Notes: generated from the sequence alone by a model not told the origin. A stretch of 64,000 bases of DNA from an uncultured Subdoligranulum sp. (GCF_963931595.1 NZ_OZ007030.1:186001-250000); one strand, 5' to 3'; counted from the stretch's first letter, positions 27,902-36,824 are shown. Numbers and translations are program-made.

Positions 27902-28387
27902 GGTGAATCCCTCCTTGTTGTTTTTCTGCGTCCGGCAGGGCCGGACAAACTGCCGCGAGTCTTTCTTTAGTATCATCATAGCGAAATTTCCGGAAGCGAA
28001 AAACAACAAAGCGGGCAAAAATATCAGATTCATGACATTGTGCAAAAAAACCTGTTTTTGCGGCGGCTTTATGAAAAAAACTCAACAAAAAGCACAAGAA
28101 AAGAATAAAATATGGATGGATTGAAGAACAGAGGCGTTGGAATCTTGACTTTATATCCGTGGATTATGCTTTTGTATCTTTTCTGTTTTGTCAATGGATT
28201 GGCTTGTATCGAATAGAGGCGATACCTCGTTTGCCCCCGCAAAGGCAACGTTACTTTCGGAGGAAAATATATTTTTTGAAAGTCCCTGTTATGACCTGCC
28301 CCGGATGCTATAATGAGAACAGAAACAAACCCCGAAGGGCAGCCTCTCCGGGGGGGCAGGAAACAGAAGGGCAGGAGGCATGCTGCC
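27902..28387. promoter_or_regulatory. AT-rich intergenic region with divergent promoters
   Basis: No gene is seen in 486 bases. On the + strand an extended -10 box TGC-TATAAT (28306-28314) lies 74 bases before the Phd-like gene. The leftward promoter of the phosphorylase genes must also lie here, but no pair of boxes with good spacing stands out. The region is much richer in A and T than its flanks. Confidence 0.5.
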
Positions 28388-28864
28388 ATGACGAATTTAC
28401 CATCCACCGAAACGATGGAACGCATCTCCCGCCAGGAACTGGCAGACAATCTGGACGCCGTGCTGGACCGCGTGCTCCGGGAGAACATCGGTCTGGTCAT
28501 CACCGATGAGGGCAAGGATGATCTCGTCCTCTGCCCGTCCGCCTGGCTGGATCCGTTCCACACGGAGGACTTCGGGTCGGTGATCAACTGCGCGCTCCGC
28601 TACGCCATGCACGCCGAAGACAAGGAGAGTGAGGCGGTCATCCGGTATCTCCGTCATCGCTGCGGGATATTGGATGAAAAGACGCTGTCGGTGGCGGTTG
28701 CGGACCTGGACAGGGAGCTGAAACAGCCGTCGCCGTCGCTCAAGAACCCGCAGGTCTGGCAGGAACTGCAGGGAATGTTCCGGCAGCAGCTGGCCGCGCT
28801 GCGGGAGGATTCTTTGGAGGGTGCGACAGAGCAGGACTCGCTTGCAAAGAACGATAAACCGTAG
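28388..28864 (+). CDS. Small protein with Phd/YefM antitoxin-like N-terminus
   Basis: A 158-residue cytoplasmic protein. The start at 28388 is chosen for the CAGGAGG site before it. Residues 10-50 (ERISRQELADNLDAVLDRVL and ENIGLVITDEGKDDLVLCPS) follow the Phd/YefM pattern of a short helix-helix-strand fold that binds operator DNA. The C-terminal 100 residues are helical and charged, without a recognised family. No toxin gene (Doc, YoeB, Txe) is next to it: the gene that follows is a broken integrase. It may be a solitary Phd-like regulator. The resemblance is by eye only. Confidence 0.6.
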   Translation: MTNLPSTETMERISRQELADNLDAVLDRVLRENIGLVITDEGKDDLVLCPSAWLDPFHTEDFGSVINCALRYAMHAEDKESEAVIRYLRHRCGILDEKTLSVAVADLDRELKQPSPSLKNPQVWQELQGMFRQQLAALREDSLEGATEQDSLAKNDKP

Positions 28865-28896
28865 TATTCTGGTGAAAAGACTCCGGGAGGCCTCCT

Positions 28897-29104
28897 ATGA
28901 AATTGAAACAATGGGCGCAGGACTGGTTTGCCGCCTGGCAGGCGTCCTATGCCGGTTCCTACAGGACCGCACAAGTCCTATCAGGGGCTGCTGCAGAATA
29001 CGATCCTGCCTCGCCTGGGAAGATATGAGCTGACAGAACTGACGCCTCTGCGGCTGAAGCAGTTCACCCCACTACACGAGGGTCTTTTTATTCATGTCTA
29101 CTAA
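28897..29104 (+). pseudogene. Tyrosine recombinase, frameshifted N-terminal remnant
   Basis: After a GGGAGG site, ATG opens MKLKQWAQDWFAAWQASYAG, an integrase SAM-like N-terminus. The frame then breaks near 28970, and a shifted frame continues KSYQGLLQNTILPRLGRYEL and TELTPLRLKQF before a stop near 29104. About 65 residues can be recognised; the catalytic domain is gone. The rest of the gap to 29301 shows nothing recognisable. The integrase C-terminus at 9944-10213 could come from the same kind of element. Confidence 0.65.
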
Positions 29105-29301
29105 TTCTGGGGCAGTTCAAAGCAATTCCACCGCAGTGTTTTTGTCTTTGGTCAGGGAGGAATTCTCTGGTGCAGTCCCTGAAACCGGGGCTCCCCCAGG
29201 GCCTCCAAAAGTTCTGCCGGATTTTTGGGCAGGGCACAAATTGACGGCCCGGCGTTTTTTGCCTATACTGAAGGGGAAGCAATGCAAAGGGGGCGCGGCC
29301 G

Positions 29302-29970
29302 GTGAACATACCATACATCGTGGGAATGGGCGCGGCCTACACCGCCGCCCTGGGGCTGCTGGTGCGGCGGCTGCGCCTGCCGGGGCGGGGCTATCTGCCC
29401 GAAAAAATACTGTGCAGCCTCTGCTTTGTGGCTGTGGCGGCGGTGTGCGCTGCCCTGGGCAGCCGTCCTGAAGCTTTCTGGCATTTGCTGCCGGCGCTGC
29501 TGTGCTGTGTGGCGGGGGATGTGATGCTGGCGCTCTACAACCACCTGCGCCGTCCTAGGTTGTTTCTGGCGGGGCTGGGGGCCTTTCTGGCCGGGCACGC
29601 CCTGTTTGTGTGGGGCCTGTGCCGGCTGCAGCCCATGGGCTGGCCGGTGCCGCTGGCCGCGGTGCTGGGGGCGGTCGGTGTGGCGGTGCTGTCCGCCCTG
29701 CCGGGCATGCAGACCGGGCGGATGCGCCCCTGCGTGGTGGTTTACGCAGCCTTTGTCTCGGCGCTGCTGGGCAAGGGACTGCAGCTGGCCGTTGGCATGG
29801 GGCAGCCCTGGTGCTTTCTGGTGCTGGCCGGGGCGGCGCTCTTCTGGATCTCCGATCTCTTGATCCTGTTTTTGTATTTTTACCCTTCCCGGCACCCCGC
29901 CGTGCATGTGGCCAATCTTTTGACCTACTACTATGCCATGTTCTTCATCGCTGTCAGCCTCGCGTTCTGA
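29302..29970 (+). CDS. YhhN family membrane protein (lysoplasmalogenase-like)
   Basis: A 222-residue protein with about eight hydrophobic helices, matching the YhhN/TMEM86 family. Animal members hydrolyse the vinyl-ether bond of lysoplasmalogens. Conserved polar positions sit inside the helices (CVAGDVMLALYN, FLAGHALFVWGL, ISDLLILFLYF). It starts with GTG at 29302 behind an AAAGGGGG site about 9 bases upstream. Plasmalogen lipids occur in many anaerobic Clostridia, so the enzyme role is plausible, but bacterial members are barely characterised. It stands alone, followed by a terminator. Confidence 0.82.
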   Translation: MNIPYIVGMGAAYTAALGLLVRRLRLPGRGYLPEKILCSLCFVAVAAVCAALGSRPEAFWHLLPALLCCVAGDVMLALYNHLRRPRLFLAGLGAFLAGHALFVWGLCRLQPMGWPVPLAAVLGAVGVAVLSALPGMQTGRMRPCVVVYAAFVSALLGKGLQLAVGMGQPWCFLVLAGAALFWISDLLILFLYFYPSRHPAVHVANLLTYYYAMFFIAVSLAF

Positions 29971-29997
29971 GAACGGAGACACTTTATTAAGGATATA

Positions 29998-30037
29998 CGA
30001 AAAGGCCGGCCAACCATTCGGTTGACCGGCCTTTTCG
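29998..30037. terminator. Bidirectional terminator after the YhhN gene
   Basis: CGAAAAGGCCGG ... CCGGCCTTTTCG with further pairing of CAAC and GTTG forms a long stem with one bulge. It serves two convergent genes. Confidence 0.85.
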
Positions 30038-30054
30038 GTTCTTCTGTAACGGCA

Positions 30055-30732
30055 TCAGCGGTTCAGGGCCAGGAACAAAAACCCGCCGGAGAAAAAGAGG
30101 GGGCCCAGCCGGAACAGCTCATGGTCCCCCGTGAACAGAGGGAGAAACCAATGCCCCACGAGAAACTGCACGGGTTTCAAGTCGTAGAGAAAAACGGGCC
30201 ACAGGCCCAGATAGATGGTCAGCCATACAAGGTAGTAACACAGGCCCACAAGTCCCAGAACCAGCAGTACACGTCGTGCCGGGATGTTGCGGACCCGGAT
30301 GTCCACCCAGAGAGAGGCCAGGGAGGGGATCAGGCAGCCCAGTCCCAGAACTCCCAGAGCAGGCACGGCCAGGAAATAGGCTATACTGGGATACGGAATG
30401 AAGGTCTGGGCCGCTTGACGGATGAGATAGGGCTTCAGGGTTACCTCCATAATCAGCCAGGCGATCACCACCACAGCGGAGATCGCCGTGCACACCCGAT
30501 ACCGCCGCTGGTACCGGGCGAAGGGGGCCTGCACCACGCCGGGGCCGTAGAGCAGCTCCTGAACATCGGCGCCCAGCGCCTCCGCCAGGACGACCAGTGT
30601 CTCGGCGTCCAGACGGTTCTTCTCGGTCTCCCAGGCGGACACAGCCTGCCGGGTCACATGGAGCCGCTCCGCCAGCTCTTCCTGGGTCAGTCCTGCGCGC
30701 TGGCGCAGCCGCTTGCAATTCCGTCCGATCAT
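30055..30732 (-). CDS. XRE-type helix-turn-helix protein with membrane domain
   Basis: A 225-residue protein. Residues 5-60 are an XRE/Cro HTH (LRQRAGLTQEELAERLHVTRQAVSAWE), followed by a linker and about five hydrophobic helices. An ATG at 30732 follows GGGAGGTGA. Such membrane-tethered XRE regulators are common in Firmicutes next to exporter genes; here two ABC-2 permease genes lie upstream on the same strand, separated by 190 bases. It may control them in response to membrane stress, but no operator is recognised. Confidence 0.85.
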   Translation of the reverse strand: MIGRNCKRLRQRAGLTQEELAERLHVTRQAVSAWETEKNRLDAETLVVLAEALGADVQELLYGPGVVQAPFARYQRRYRVCTAISAVVVIAWLIMEVTLKPYLIRQAAQTFIPYPSIAYFLAVPALGVLGLGCLIPSLASLWVDIRVRNIPARRVLLVLGLVGLCYYLVWLTIYLGLWPVFLYDLKPVQFLVGHWFLPLFTGDHELFRLGPLFFSGGFLFLALNR

Positions 30733-30922
30733 ACTGGTTCACCTCCCGTGTTTTCTGATTCCATCATACCAGGAGAGGGCGTATTTGTCACGCAATGCTT
30801 CGTTGCGGCCTGCTTTTTGCGGCAAAATCGGCCAGAAAAAGGAGAAAATCTCTTCTTTGCCCCCGCAGCCATCAAGGCCCGGTCTCTTTTTGTGCCGCAG
30901 CGCGGCAAAACCGGGCTTCCCC

Positions 30923-31696
30923 TCACCAGCCCTTGGCCCGGGCAACCTTTTTCGGTGATTTTACTTTGTTCAGCCCTTGGCCCGGATGCACAAGGGCAAA
31001 AAGCACCACCGAACCCACCAGGACCGCCAGCAGCGTGAGGGCAGCGGACGCCGGGGAATAGTGCACAAAATCGTAGCCGGCGCCGCATCGGGGGTCCACC
31101 AGGATCAGCACCGCCTTGGCCGGGTAATAATTCAGCATGGCGGCTTCCATGGAAGCAAAAAATCCGTAGACGAATGCCGACGCGGTGCAGGCATACACCC
31201 CCTCCACAAACAGGGAGGCTAGGATGGTAAGGGGAAGCACCGCCACGAACACCAGCAGGTTTCCTGCCACGATCCGGGCCAGCCATTCTGCAAGGACGGG
31301 CAGGGCGGCATCGGGCAGCCCCATGGCAAAACACAGGGCGGTCCCCAGCAGGAAACTGAGGACGCTGAACCCCGCCGTCATGAAAAAGAGCACCGCCAGT
31401 TTGCCCAGCAGAAGCCGCCGGAGGGAGAGAGGAACGGTCAGGAGGTTTTTCAGGGTATCGTCGGTATATTCCCGGCGGGCCATACAGCCGCCAATCAGGA
31501 CGATCATGGCGGGGAAAAAGTAGATACAGTTGCTCTCCAGAAGATTGTTCATCACCAGCGGAAAGGTCTTTTGCACCCCGTCGCGGGCCAGCGCCGGGGC
31601 AAAGCCGTACAAAGCCGCCAGGATCGTCACAAGGCATCCTGCCTTGACCATGCCGTATCGTCTGAGTTTTCTGAGTTCGGCAAGCACAACATGCAT
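30923..31696 (-). CDS. ABC-2 type exporter permease, lantibiotic-immunity-like
   Basis: A 257-residue membrane protein with six hydrophobic segments. The start at 31696 is chosen for the GAGGTGA site and the N-terminus MHVVLAELRKLRRYGMVKAG, typical of LanE/LanG/BcrB-like permeases. The motif ARREYTDDTLKNLLTVPLSL is the usual amphipathic segment of this family. It follows a second permease by 7 bases. Together with an ATPase such permeases expel bacteriocins or bacitracin. The ATPase gene upstream is truncated, so the pair is probably non-functional or borrows another ATPase. Confidence 0.82.
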   Translation of the reverse strand: MHVVLAELRKLRRYGMVKAGCLVTILAALYGFAPALARDGVQKTFPLVMNNLLESNCIYFFPAMIVLIGGCMARREYTDDTLKNLLTVPLSLRRLLLGKLAVLFFMTAGFSVLSFLLGTALCFAMGLPDAALPVLAEWLARIVAGNLLVFVAVLPLTILASLFVEGVYACTASAFVYGFFASMEAAMLNYYPAKAVLILVDPRCGAGYDFVHYSPASAALTLLAVLVGSVVLFALVHPGQGLNKVKSPKKVARAKGW

Positions 31697-31703
31697 TCGG
31701 TCA

Positions 31704-32498
31704 TCACCTCGACCATTTCTTATAAAAGCGTACCAGCAAAAGGACGCAGACCCCAAAAATAAACAAAAGGTAGAGGACCACCCGCAGATAGGCGCCCGAT
31801 GGCGGCGGCGTCAGCGATGCCAGACCCAGCGCCGCCTTTCGCCATGCCAGAAGCCGGGATACGAACATGAGCCCGTTCAGCAGCGGCAGCCAGAGGGAAA
31901 GGGCCTCATGGGAGGCAAAGAGGATCAGCAGCAGCCAGTTGACGACGGCATACAAAAAGGAGAGCAGCAGCGACAACAGATAGCTCTGGTTGCTGTAGAT
32001 TACCAGCACCACGACCGGCAGGGAGACCGTAGCCATGGTGATTCCCGCAAGGAGGAAACAGACCAGCTTGAACGGCACATCGTAGAGGGTGCGCGGTTCC
32101 AGCACAAAGCAGAAAAGGGTGACGGCCAGTCCCGAACAGAGGGCGTAGAGTTCCGACCACAGATACAAAACACCCAGCTTGGCGAAGATCAGCTGGTTCC
32201 GTGTGACGGGGATCGCCTGCAGATTCTTGAAGGTGTCGCAGTCCCGCTCCGAAAAGAAGAGAAGGGCGCCAATGCAGCCAAACAGGCAGGGCAGCAGCAA
32301 CATGGCGCCGTAGGCCAGCGTATAGTTGACCAGACTGTCATAGAAAGCATGAAAATCTGTTATGTCCGCGGCATCCGCCAGACTGGATCTTGTAAACACT
32401 GTGAGGGCCGCCGGAAAAAGCAGGGCCAGGGAAGTCAGGAGCAGAAGGCTTTTGCTGCGTTTGAGCTTGTACAGTTCGCACCAGACCAGTTTACGCAA
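31704..32498 (-). CDS. ABC-2 type exporter permease, lantibiotic-immunity-like
   Basis: A 264-residue membrane protein with six helices and the same family pattern (LRKLVWCELYKLKRSKSLLL; FFSERDCDTFKNLQAIPVTR). TTG at 32498 is chosen because GGAGGTGAGG lies about 8 bases before it; an upstream in-frame GTG at 32507 lies inside that ribosome-binding site. It overlaps the end of the truncated ATPase frame by 8 bases, so the three were once a coupled operon. Confidence 0.8.
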   Translation of the reverse strand: MRKLVWCELYKLKRSKSLLLLTSLALLFPAALTVFTRSSLADAADITDFHAFYDSLVNYTLAYGAMLLLPCLFGCIGALLFFSERDCDTFKNLQAIPVTRNQLIFAKLGVLYLWSELYALCSGLAVTLFCFVLEPRTLYDVPFKLVCFLLAGITMATVSLPVVVLVIYSNQSYLLSLLLSFLYAVVNWLLLILFASHEALSLWLPLLNGLMFVSRLLAWRKAALGLASLTPPPSGAYLRVVLYLLFIFGVCVLLLVRFYKKWSR

Positions 32499-32818
32499 TG
32501 CCCTCACCTCCCGTCACCTGTTTGAAATGGTCTTCCAGGCTTTCTTCGCAGGTGCAGACCTCCGACACTTCCAGCCCGTTCTTCACAAAGGCGGTGACCA
32601 TTTTGCCTGCCGACACATCCAGATTGTACAGCCGCAGGATGTGGTCGTCCTGGATGGAAAAGGCGGTCTCCTGGAACTGCCGTTCCAGAATGGCGGCTGC
32701 CCGGGCGGTATCCGACACCGCAAAACGGATGTGCTTGCGGCTGTTCTGTTCCAGTACAGCCAGGCTCTCCTCCTCCAGCAGGACACCGTGATCGAGAATG
32801 CTGATAGAACATTTGAGA
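32491..32818 (-). pseudogene. ABC transporter ATPase, C-terminal remnant
   Basis: Only about 108 residues remain, reading SISILDHGVLLEEESLAVLE then QNSRKHIRFAVSDTARA and a C-terminal extension to the stop at 32491. That corresponds to the part after the H-loop of a BcrA/LanF-type ATPase. The Walker A, signature and Walker B motifs are missing. The break lies near 32818, where sequence changes sharply to AT-rich DNA that begins the accessory island. I read this as truncation by insertion or recombination at the island's left edge. Confidence 0.78.
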
Positions 32819-32874
32819 TTTGTGCTTTTTGCTTTGCCATAAATGTAAATTGTTGATATTTTTTGGCTTCTGTG

Positions 32875-32903
32875 TTGAATAAGTGTTGTTATAATGCTAC
32901 ACT
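32875..32903 (+). promoter_or_regulatory. Promoter of the first island lipoprotein genes
   Basis: TTGAAT (32875-32880), 17 bases, TACACT (32898-32903), then GGATTTA. The same arrangement recurs at 49408-49436 before the paralogous lipoprotein pair, with matching flanks (TGTAAATT upstream, TACACTGGATTTA at the -10). A TATAAT inside the spacer (32889-32894) is an alternative -10. Confidence 0.65.
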
Positions 32904-33050
32904 GGATTTAGTATAGGTTGAACAATGGTCGTATTTGCTGAAGCAATCATGAAGTAATGCGATCATACATCTATTGCCGTCTTTATTGTGTTTGGCGTAT
33001 TGCATCATCGTGTGTCTGAATGGATACTTGTCTATGAAGGAGAACGGTTT

Positions 33051-33845
33051 ATGAGAAATCTATCTGTATTTTTGGCTTGCTTTATGTTAGCTGTCAGTGT
33101 CAGCGGCTGCACTTTTGGGCAGCAGGAGGAGGAAAGCAGCTCACCGGCAGCATCTTCTTCCCAGCCGGCATCTGTGAGTGAGGAAGAAGTGGCATCAAAA
33201 AGTGAAGAAGCACCTGCACCAACAGAAGCGGCCTCCGCTTCTGGCCCATCGGAGGACACTGCGGAACCTCCTGCCGATGCAGAGCCTGAAGCTGATGCGT
33301 GGGAGCAGCAGGCGGTGGTTCTCACGGATCAGATCGTAAATTGCTGCCTGCATACTTTCGACGAAAGCGTCGGCATCACAGCGCTCAACGAGCGGGAAAT
33401 ATTCCAGTTCGTTGCCACACTCAGCCGTTATAAAGATGAATCAGGGTATCCCTATGCCGCCGCTGTAACTATCACCGAGCCTGATTCCCAGAATCCGAAC
33501 CTTGTGGCCCATGTTGCCGAGGCGGATGCGCAAAGCATCGCGTACCAGCTTTTCGGTGTATCGAATTGGTCCTATGATGCGCCAGACTGTTATGATAGCT
33601 TTGTACCGGAATACTACTTCAATCTGGAGGCAGGCCTGCCCTATTCGCCATATTCCCCCCAGGAAGCTACAGCTGAAATGACGGGGGATTCCGTAGTTGT
33701 CTCCTTCCGTCTGACGGATTCCGATAGCTTTGCCTATGCGGCAGGGGACCAGCGGAAGGATTTTGGGCAGTTCCAGGCGGTTTACCAGATAATATCAGAA
33801 GAGGGAAAAAACTTCTTGCGTTTTCAGGGGATTTCCCCGGCATAA
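33051..33845 (+). CDS. Island lipoprotein, paralogue of the gene at 50313
   Basis: A 264-residue predicted lipoprotein. ATG 33051 follows GAAGGAG and opens a signal peptide ending VSVSGCTFGQ with the lipid-attached Cys. A low-complexity Ser/Glu/Ala/Pro stretch (about 25-80) tethers a folded domain of about 170 residues to the membrane surface. The folded part is nearly the same as in the gene at 50313 (EQQAVVLTDQIV; DSQNPNLVAHVAEADAQSIA; FNLEAGLPYSPYSPQEATAE), so the two are duplicates. No known family was recognised. Surface-exposed lipoproteins beside immunity-like genes could intercept toxins outside the cell; this is speculation. Confidence 0.85.
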   Translation: MRNLSVFLACFMLAVSVSGCTFGQQEEESSSPAASSSQPASVSEEEVASKSEEAPAPTEAASASGPSEDTAEPPADAEPEADAWEQQAVVLTDQIVNCCLHTFDESVGITALNEREIFQFVATLSRYKDESGYPYAAAVTITEPDSQNPNLVAHVAEADAQSIAYQLFGVSNWSYDAPDCYDSFVPEYYFNLEAGLPYSPYSPQEATAEMTGDSVVVSFRLTDSDSFAYAAGDQRKDFGQFQAVYQIISEEGKNFLRFQGISPA

Positions 33846-33930
33846 TAGAAATGCGCCCTGATGCAATCAGGAAACACCAAAAACACGTGGGATTTCTTTT
33901 GACCATGATACATTGAAGGAGAAACAGATT

Positions 33931-34698
33931 ATGAAATTTCAAAAAGTGAACGCGACTTTTTCTCTTGCGCTATGCGCCTGTTTGCTGGCTGGATGCGGCA
34001 TTCCAGCCGCACCAGCATCTTCCACATCCTCGCAATCGGTATTGCCGGATTCGGCAAGCTCGGAAAATACAAATCAAGAGGCGGAGGACGCAATCTCTTC
34101 TGCAGCGCCGTCATCGGAGTCTGTTGCCGTGGAGGGTACTTCGGACGCTTCCAACGATCAAATTCAAGCTCTGACTTCTCAGAAGGAAATAACAGTTGAT
34201 GAATCGGATCTTGCATCCTATACGCAGGACCTGAGCCGCTTTTTTCATGAGCCTATAGCAACTACAAAAGACATCCCGCTGGATTACGATCTGTCTTTCT
34301 TTCTTTTGTACCAGACGTTTGAAAACAACCGCGCCAGCTATGAACAAAACGAGAACTACTTTTGGGAAATACCCGAGAGTGATCTTCTGCAAACTGCCGG
34401 GGATTGTTTGGGACTTTCGGATTTGTCACTTGCCGATATCACGGAATGGCCGTTTGGCGCGCCGCAGAACGGCATCTGTTACTATACCGAAGAGACCTCT
34501 TTGCCGTATAGTGATGCCACGACAACCGAGGTGACCTGCGATGAGAAAACCGGAGAGGCCTCGGTATCTGTGGAAATACGTGACAGCCAGTATGAAGATG
34601 CTTCAGGCCAGACAGCCCACCTGATTTATCACTTCGTATGTGCCGAAGGCGAAGAAGGAATGCCGGTTTACTGCCTGCAGTCCATTGATACTGAATGA
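33931..34698 (+). CDS. Island lipoprotein of unknown function
   Basis: A 255-residue predicted lipoprotein. ATG 33931 follows GAAGGAG; the signal peptide ends SLALCACLLAGCGIPAAPAS. A Ser/Glu-rich linker (about 25-75) precedes an acidic domain. The lipobox segment LALCACLLAGC is shared, also at DNA level, with the next lipoprotein gene (34832), so their 5' ends are related although the mature domains are not. It lies 85 bases after the first lipoprotein and is probably co-transcribed. No family was recognised. Confidence 0.8.
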   Translation: MKFQKVNATFSLALCACLLAGCGIPAAPASSTSSQSVLPDSASSENTNQEAEDAISSAAPSSESVAVEGTSDASNDQIQALTSQKEITVDESDLASYTQDLSRFFHEPIATTKDIPLDYDLSFFLLYQTFENNRASYEQNENYFWEIPESDLLQTAGDCLGLSDLSLADITEWPFGAPQNGICYYTEETSLPYSDATTTEVTCDEKTGEASVSVEIRDSQYEDASGQTAHLIYHFVCAEGEEGMPVYCLQSIDTE

Positions 34699-34831
34699 TT
34701 TCGAATAACACCATGAACAGAAGCCCCTTTTTATCTCGTGTGGTATCTTGCCCGGTGTACATACCGAGCGACCATGTATGGACGGCAGAACTATGAACGA
34801 TGGTATTCCCAGCTTTACAGGAGGTGCAGAC

Positions 34832-35857
34832 ATGAAGCTTGCAAAAGCATATTTGGCGCTTTCTTTGGCCCTTTGCGCCTGTTTGCTGGCTGGATGCAGC
34901 ATTTCCGATACTTCGTCTTCGGCGTCCTCGTTGCCGGATCCGGCAAGCAGTGCGGCGGCGGAAAGCAATTTGCAGCAGAATACGTGGGAGGAGGTCCCCT
35001 CTGTACCGCAGCCCACCCCTTCGCCTGCCGCGTCCGAATTTCAAAGCTCGGTCAAAGGCGAGGACAACACACCGGAATACTTTTGGTCTCTGGCCAGTCA
35101 TGACCAATACCTGTCCGGCGTGGTAACCGATTGCCATTTTACGGATTATCCTCAGGATTCCTACATCTGTTTTCATGCGGATGGGCGGGAGTATCGGGTC
35201 GAGGGCAGCCTGGGGAAAAAACACGAAGGATTGCTGCCCTTTCATTCGGTCTACTCGTATTCCGGCAAAGAAGCGGATGAGTGCAGACCAGGATGGCAAA
35301 TTGTTGTCTATTTTGAAGACCAGTTGCCGGAAAATGAGACCACCATCACACAGCCCAAAGAGATCTATCTGTTTCTGCCAGACAACGCCGATATCGTCAA
35401 TGCATGGATAGGGATAACGGACTACGAATTGACAGCTCTGCGAAAAAACTATGATGCCATGGAGGAAAAAGAAGTCTTTTCTCCCCAGGAGGCTATGCGG
35501 CGGGTCGCTCAGCATATAGGATTGGAGAACCTTCAGGAACAAAGCACGTCTCCAGGCATTTATGTATATACGGACGGACAGCATACAATATCGTTCCAAA
35601 CACTTCATTACAATAGATACTATCAATTGGATCGAAATGCCTGTTATGAGCTGTATGCGTATGACCCAAATCGGGCCGCTCGTTACCTGGACCCAGCTTT
35701 CCCGGGAGAAGGCATTCTATCCCAGCCGTTCATAGAATATGAGGTCCTTGACCAATATGATCAGTGCCACGATCTTTATTTTGTTTCCATTACCGGGGAA
35801 GTATCGAATATGCAAACAGTCTATGATATGAGCAAAGGCATATTGGTCAAGCAATAA
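34832..35857 (+). CDS. Island lipoprotein of unknown function
   Basis: A 341-residue predicted lipoprotein starting at ATG 34832 behind ACAGGAGG; the open frame extends upstream without a signal. The signal peptide MKLAKAYLALSLALCACLLA is followed by the lipobox Cys and a Ser/Ala/Pro linker. The mature domain of about 270 residues has no recognised family; motifs include EYFWSLASHDQYLSGVVTDC and DQCHDLYFVSITGEVSNMQT. It is the third of three consecutive lipoprotein genes and is followed by a hairpin. Confidence 0.8.
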   Translation: MKLAKAYLALSLALCACLLAGCSISDTSSSASSLPDPASSAAAESNLQQNTWEEVPSVPQPTPSPAASEFQSSVKGEDNTPEYFWSLASHDQYLSGVVTDCHFTDYPQDSYICFHADGREYRVEGSLGKKHEGLLPFHSVYSYSGKEADECRPGWQIVVYFEDQLPENETTITQPKEIYLFLPDNADIVNAWIGITDYELTALRKNYDAMEEKEVFSPQEAMRRVAQHIGLENLQEQSTSPGIYVYTDGQHTISFQTLHYNRYYQLDRNACYELYAYDPNRAARYLDPAFPGEGILSQPFIEYEVLDQYDQCHDLYFVSITGEVSNMQTVYDMSKGILVKQ

Positions 35858-35995
35858 AGGGTGAACAGGCCCCGGAAAGCAACCTGTACTCGAATCAAAA
35901 TTCAGTGTGATGCCCAGTGAAATAGGATAATTCCTTTTGGGGTAAGTTTTCTCGGTTGATTTGTTGCACCATTGATCATTCAATAATGCCTGAAT

Positions 35996-36047
35996 AAAAA
36001 ACAGATGCGGGCGTCCGATTGTCTCGGAATGCCCGTATCTGTTTTTT
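35996..36047. terminator. Terminator hairpin, duplicated copy 1
   Basis: Arms 35996-36012 (AAAAAACAGATGCGGGC) and 36031-36047 pair with one G-T pair and are flanked by A and T runs. The loop region is similar to the hairpin at 51231-51267, which sits in the equivalent place of the duplicated segment: after a lipoprotein gene and before a convergent small gene. Confidence 0.85.
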
Positions 36048-36081
36048 GTCGGAAGAATTATGGTGCGAGGACAAGGTCCTC

Positions 36082-36606
36082 TCAATTGGCATACCCATTC
36101 ACCACCAGCTGGGTGGTGGATTTGGCCGACAGAAAAAGGCGCCAGCACTCCCCGTCATCCGTCGCCGTCACAAAGATTTCCAGGCGGTCGCCGTTGGAAA
36201 GGTCGATCCTGGCGTCGCCGAAGCGGTTCATCCTGGCGGCAACGACGGTCACATGTTCGAGCCCTGCAAACCATTTCTGCGCCTTTTCATCAAATAGATT
36301 GCCGCCCCGGACATCCCAGTCAAAATGATTGTAGTCAAAATCTGCCGCGGCCAGTTTGCCGGTGGATGGCGCATAAAAGTCCAGGCTTCCCAGGAGCATT
36401 TTCCCCTTTTCCAGGTTTATGATCCGCCAGGGACATTGCACATGCAGGGAATAGGTCCCCACGTGTTTTTCTCCGCTGATTCTGTCGGGAACCACCACAT
36501 CTTCCCCGAAATGAAGGTCCAGCATATTCGCCGCCCGGCCGATGTAATACACCGGCTGCCCGATCAGACGGCTGATGGGGCACATTTCTTTCTTTTGTTC
36601 ACACAT
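36082..36606 (-). CDS. Small cytoplasmic protein of unknown function, immunity-like setting
   Basis: A 174-residue soluble protein starting at ATG 36606 (MCEQKKEMCPISRLIGQPVY). Motifs include NMLDLHFGEDVVVPD, YSLHVQCPWRII and TQLVVNGYAN. The pattern of a short beta-rich protein with LHVQCPWRI recalls uncharacterised proteins found beside polymorphic toxins, but I cannot name the family. It is the last gene of a leftward series of five small genes that probably begins at the promoter at 39124-39153. Confidence 0.72.
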   Translation of the reverse strand: MCEQKKEMCPISRLIGQPVYYIGRAANMLDLHFGEDVVVPDRISGEKHVGTYSLHVQCPWRIINLEKGKMLLGSLDFYAPSTGKLAAADFDYNHFDWDVRGGNLFDEKAQKWFAGLEHVTVVAARMNRFGDARIDLSNGDRLEIFVTATDDGECWRLFLSAKSTTQLVVNGYAN

Positions 36607-36824
36607 GGTTATCCTCCGTTGCAGGGTGCGACCTCTTCACAGAATGGCAGCTGCGCCTTCTATCTGGCGTGGGTGTCGGGAGCTCCCGGGGTGGGTGAAA
36701 GCGGCGTTGCGCAACCGATGCACGTGCTGACCAGGCAGCGCTTTCTGAAATTCATATACATCACGCTCCGCAAACCCGTGCCACCGGGAGAAGACCCGGT
36801 ATACACCGCCCCCGTCCGTCCCGA
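36607..36824. repeat. Intergenic stretch with a 40-base repeat shared with 51848-51887
   Basis: No credible gene is seen. Bases 36733-36772 (AGGCAGCGCTTTCTGAAATT then CATATACATCACGCTCCGCA) recur with four mismatches at 51848-51887. In both places the repeat lies upstream of a leftward small gene, so it is a trace of the segmental duplication rather than an independent element. Confidence 0.7.
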
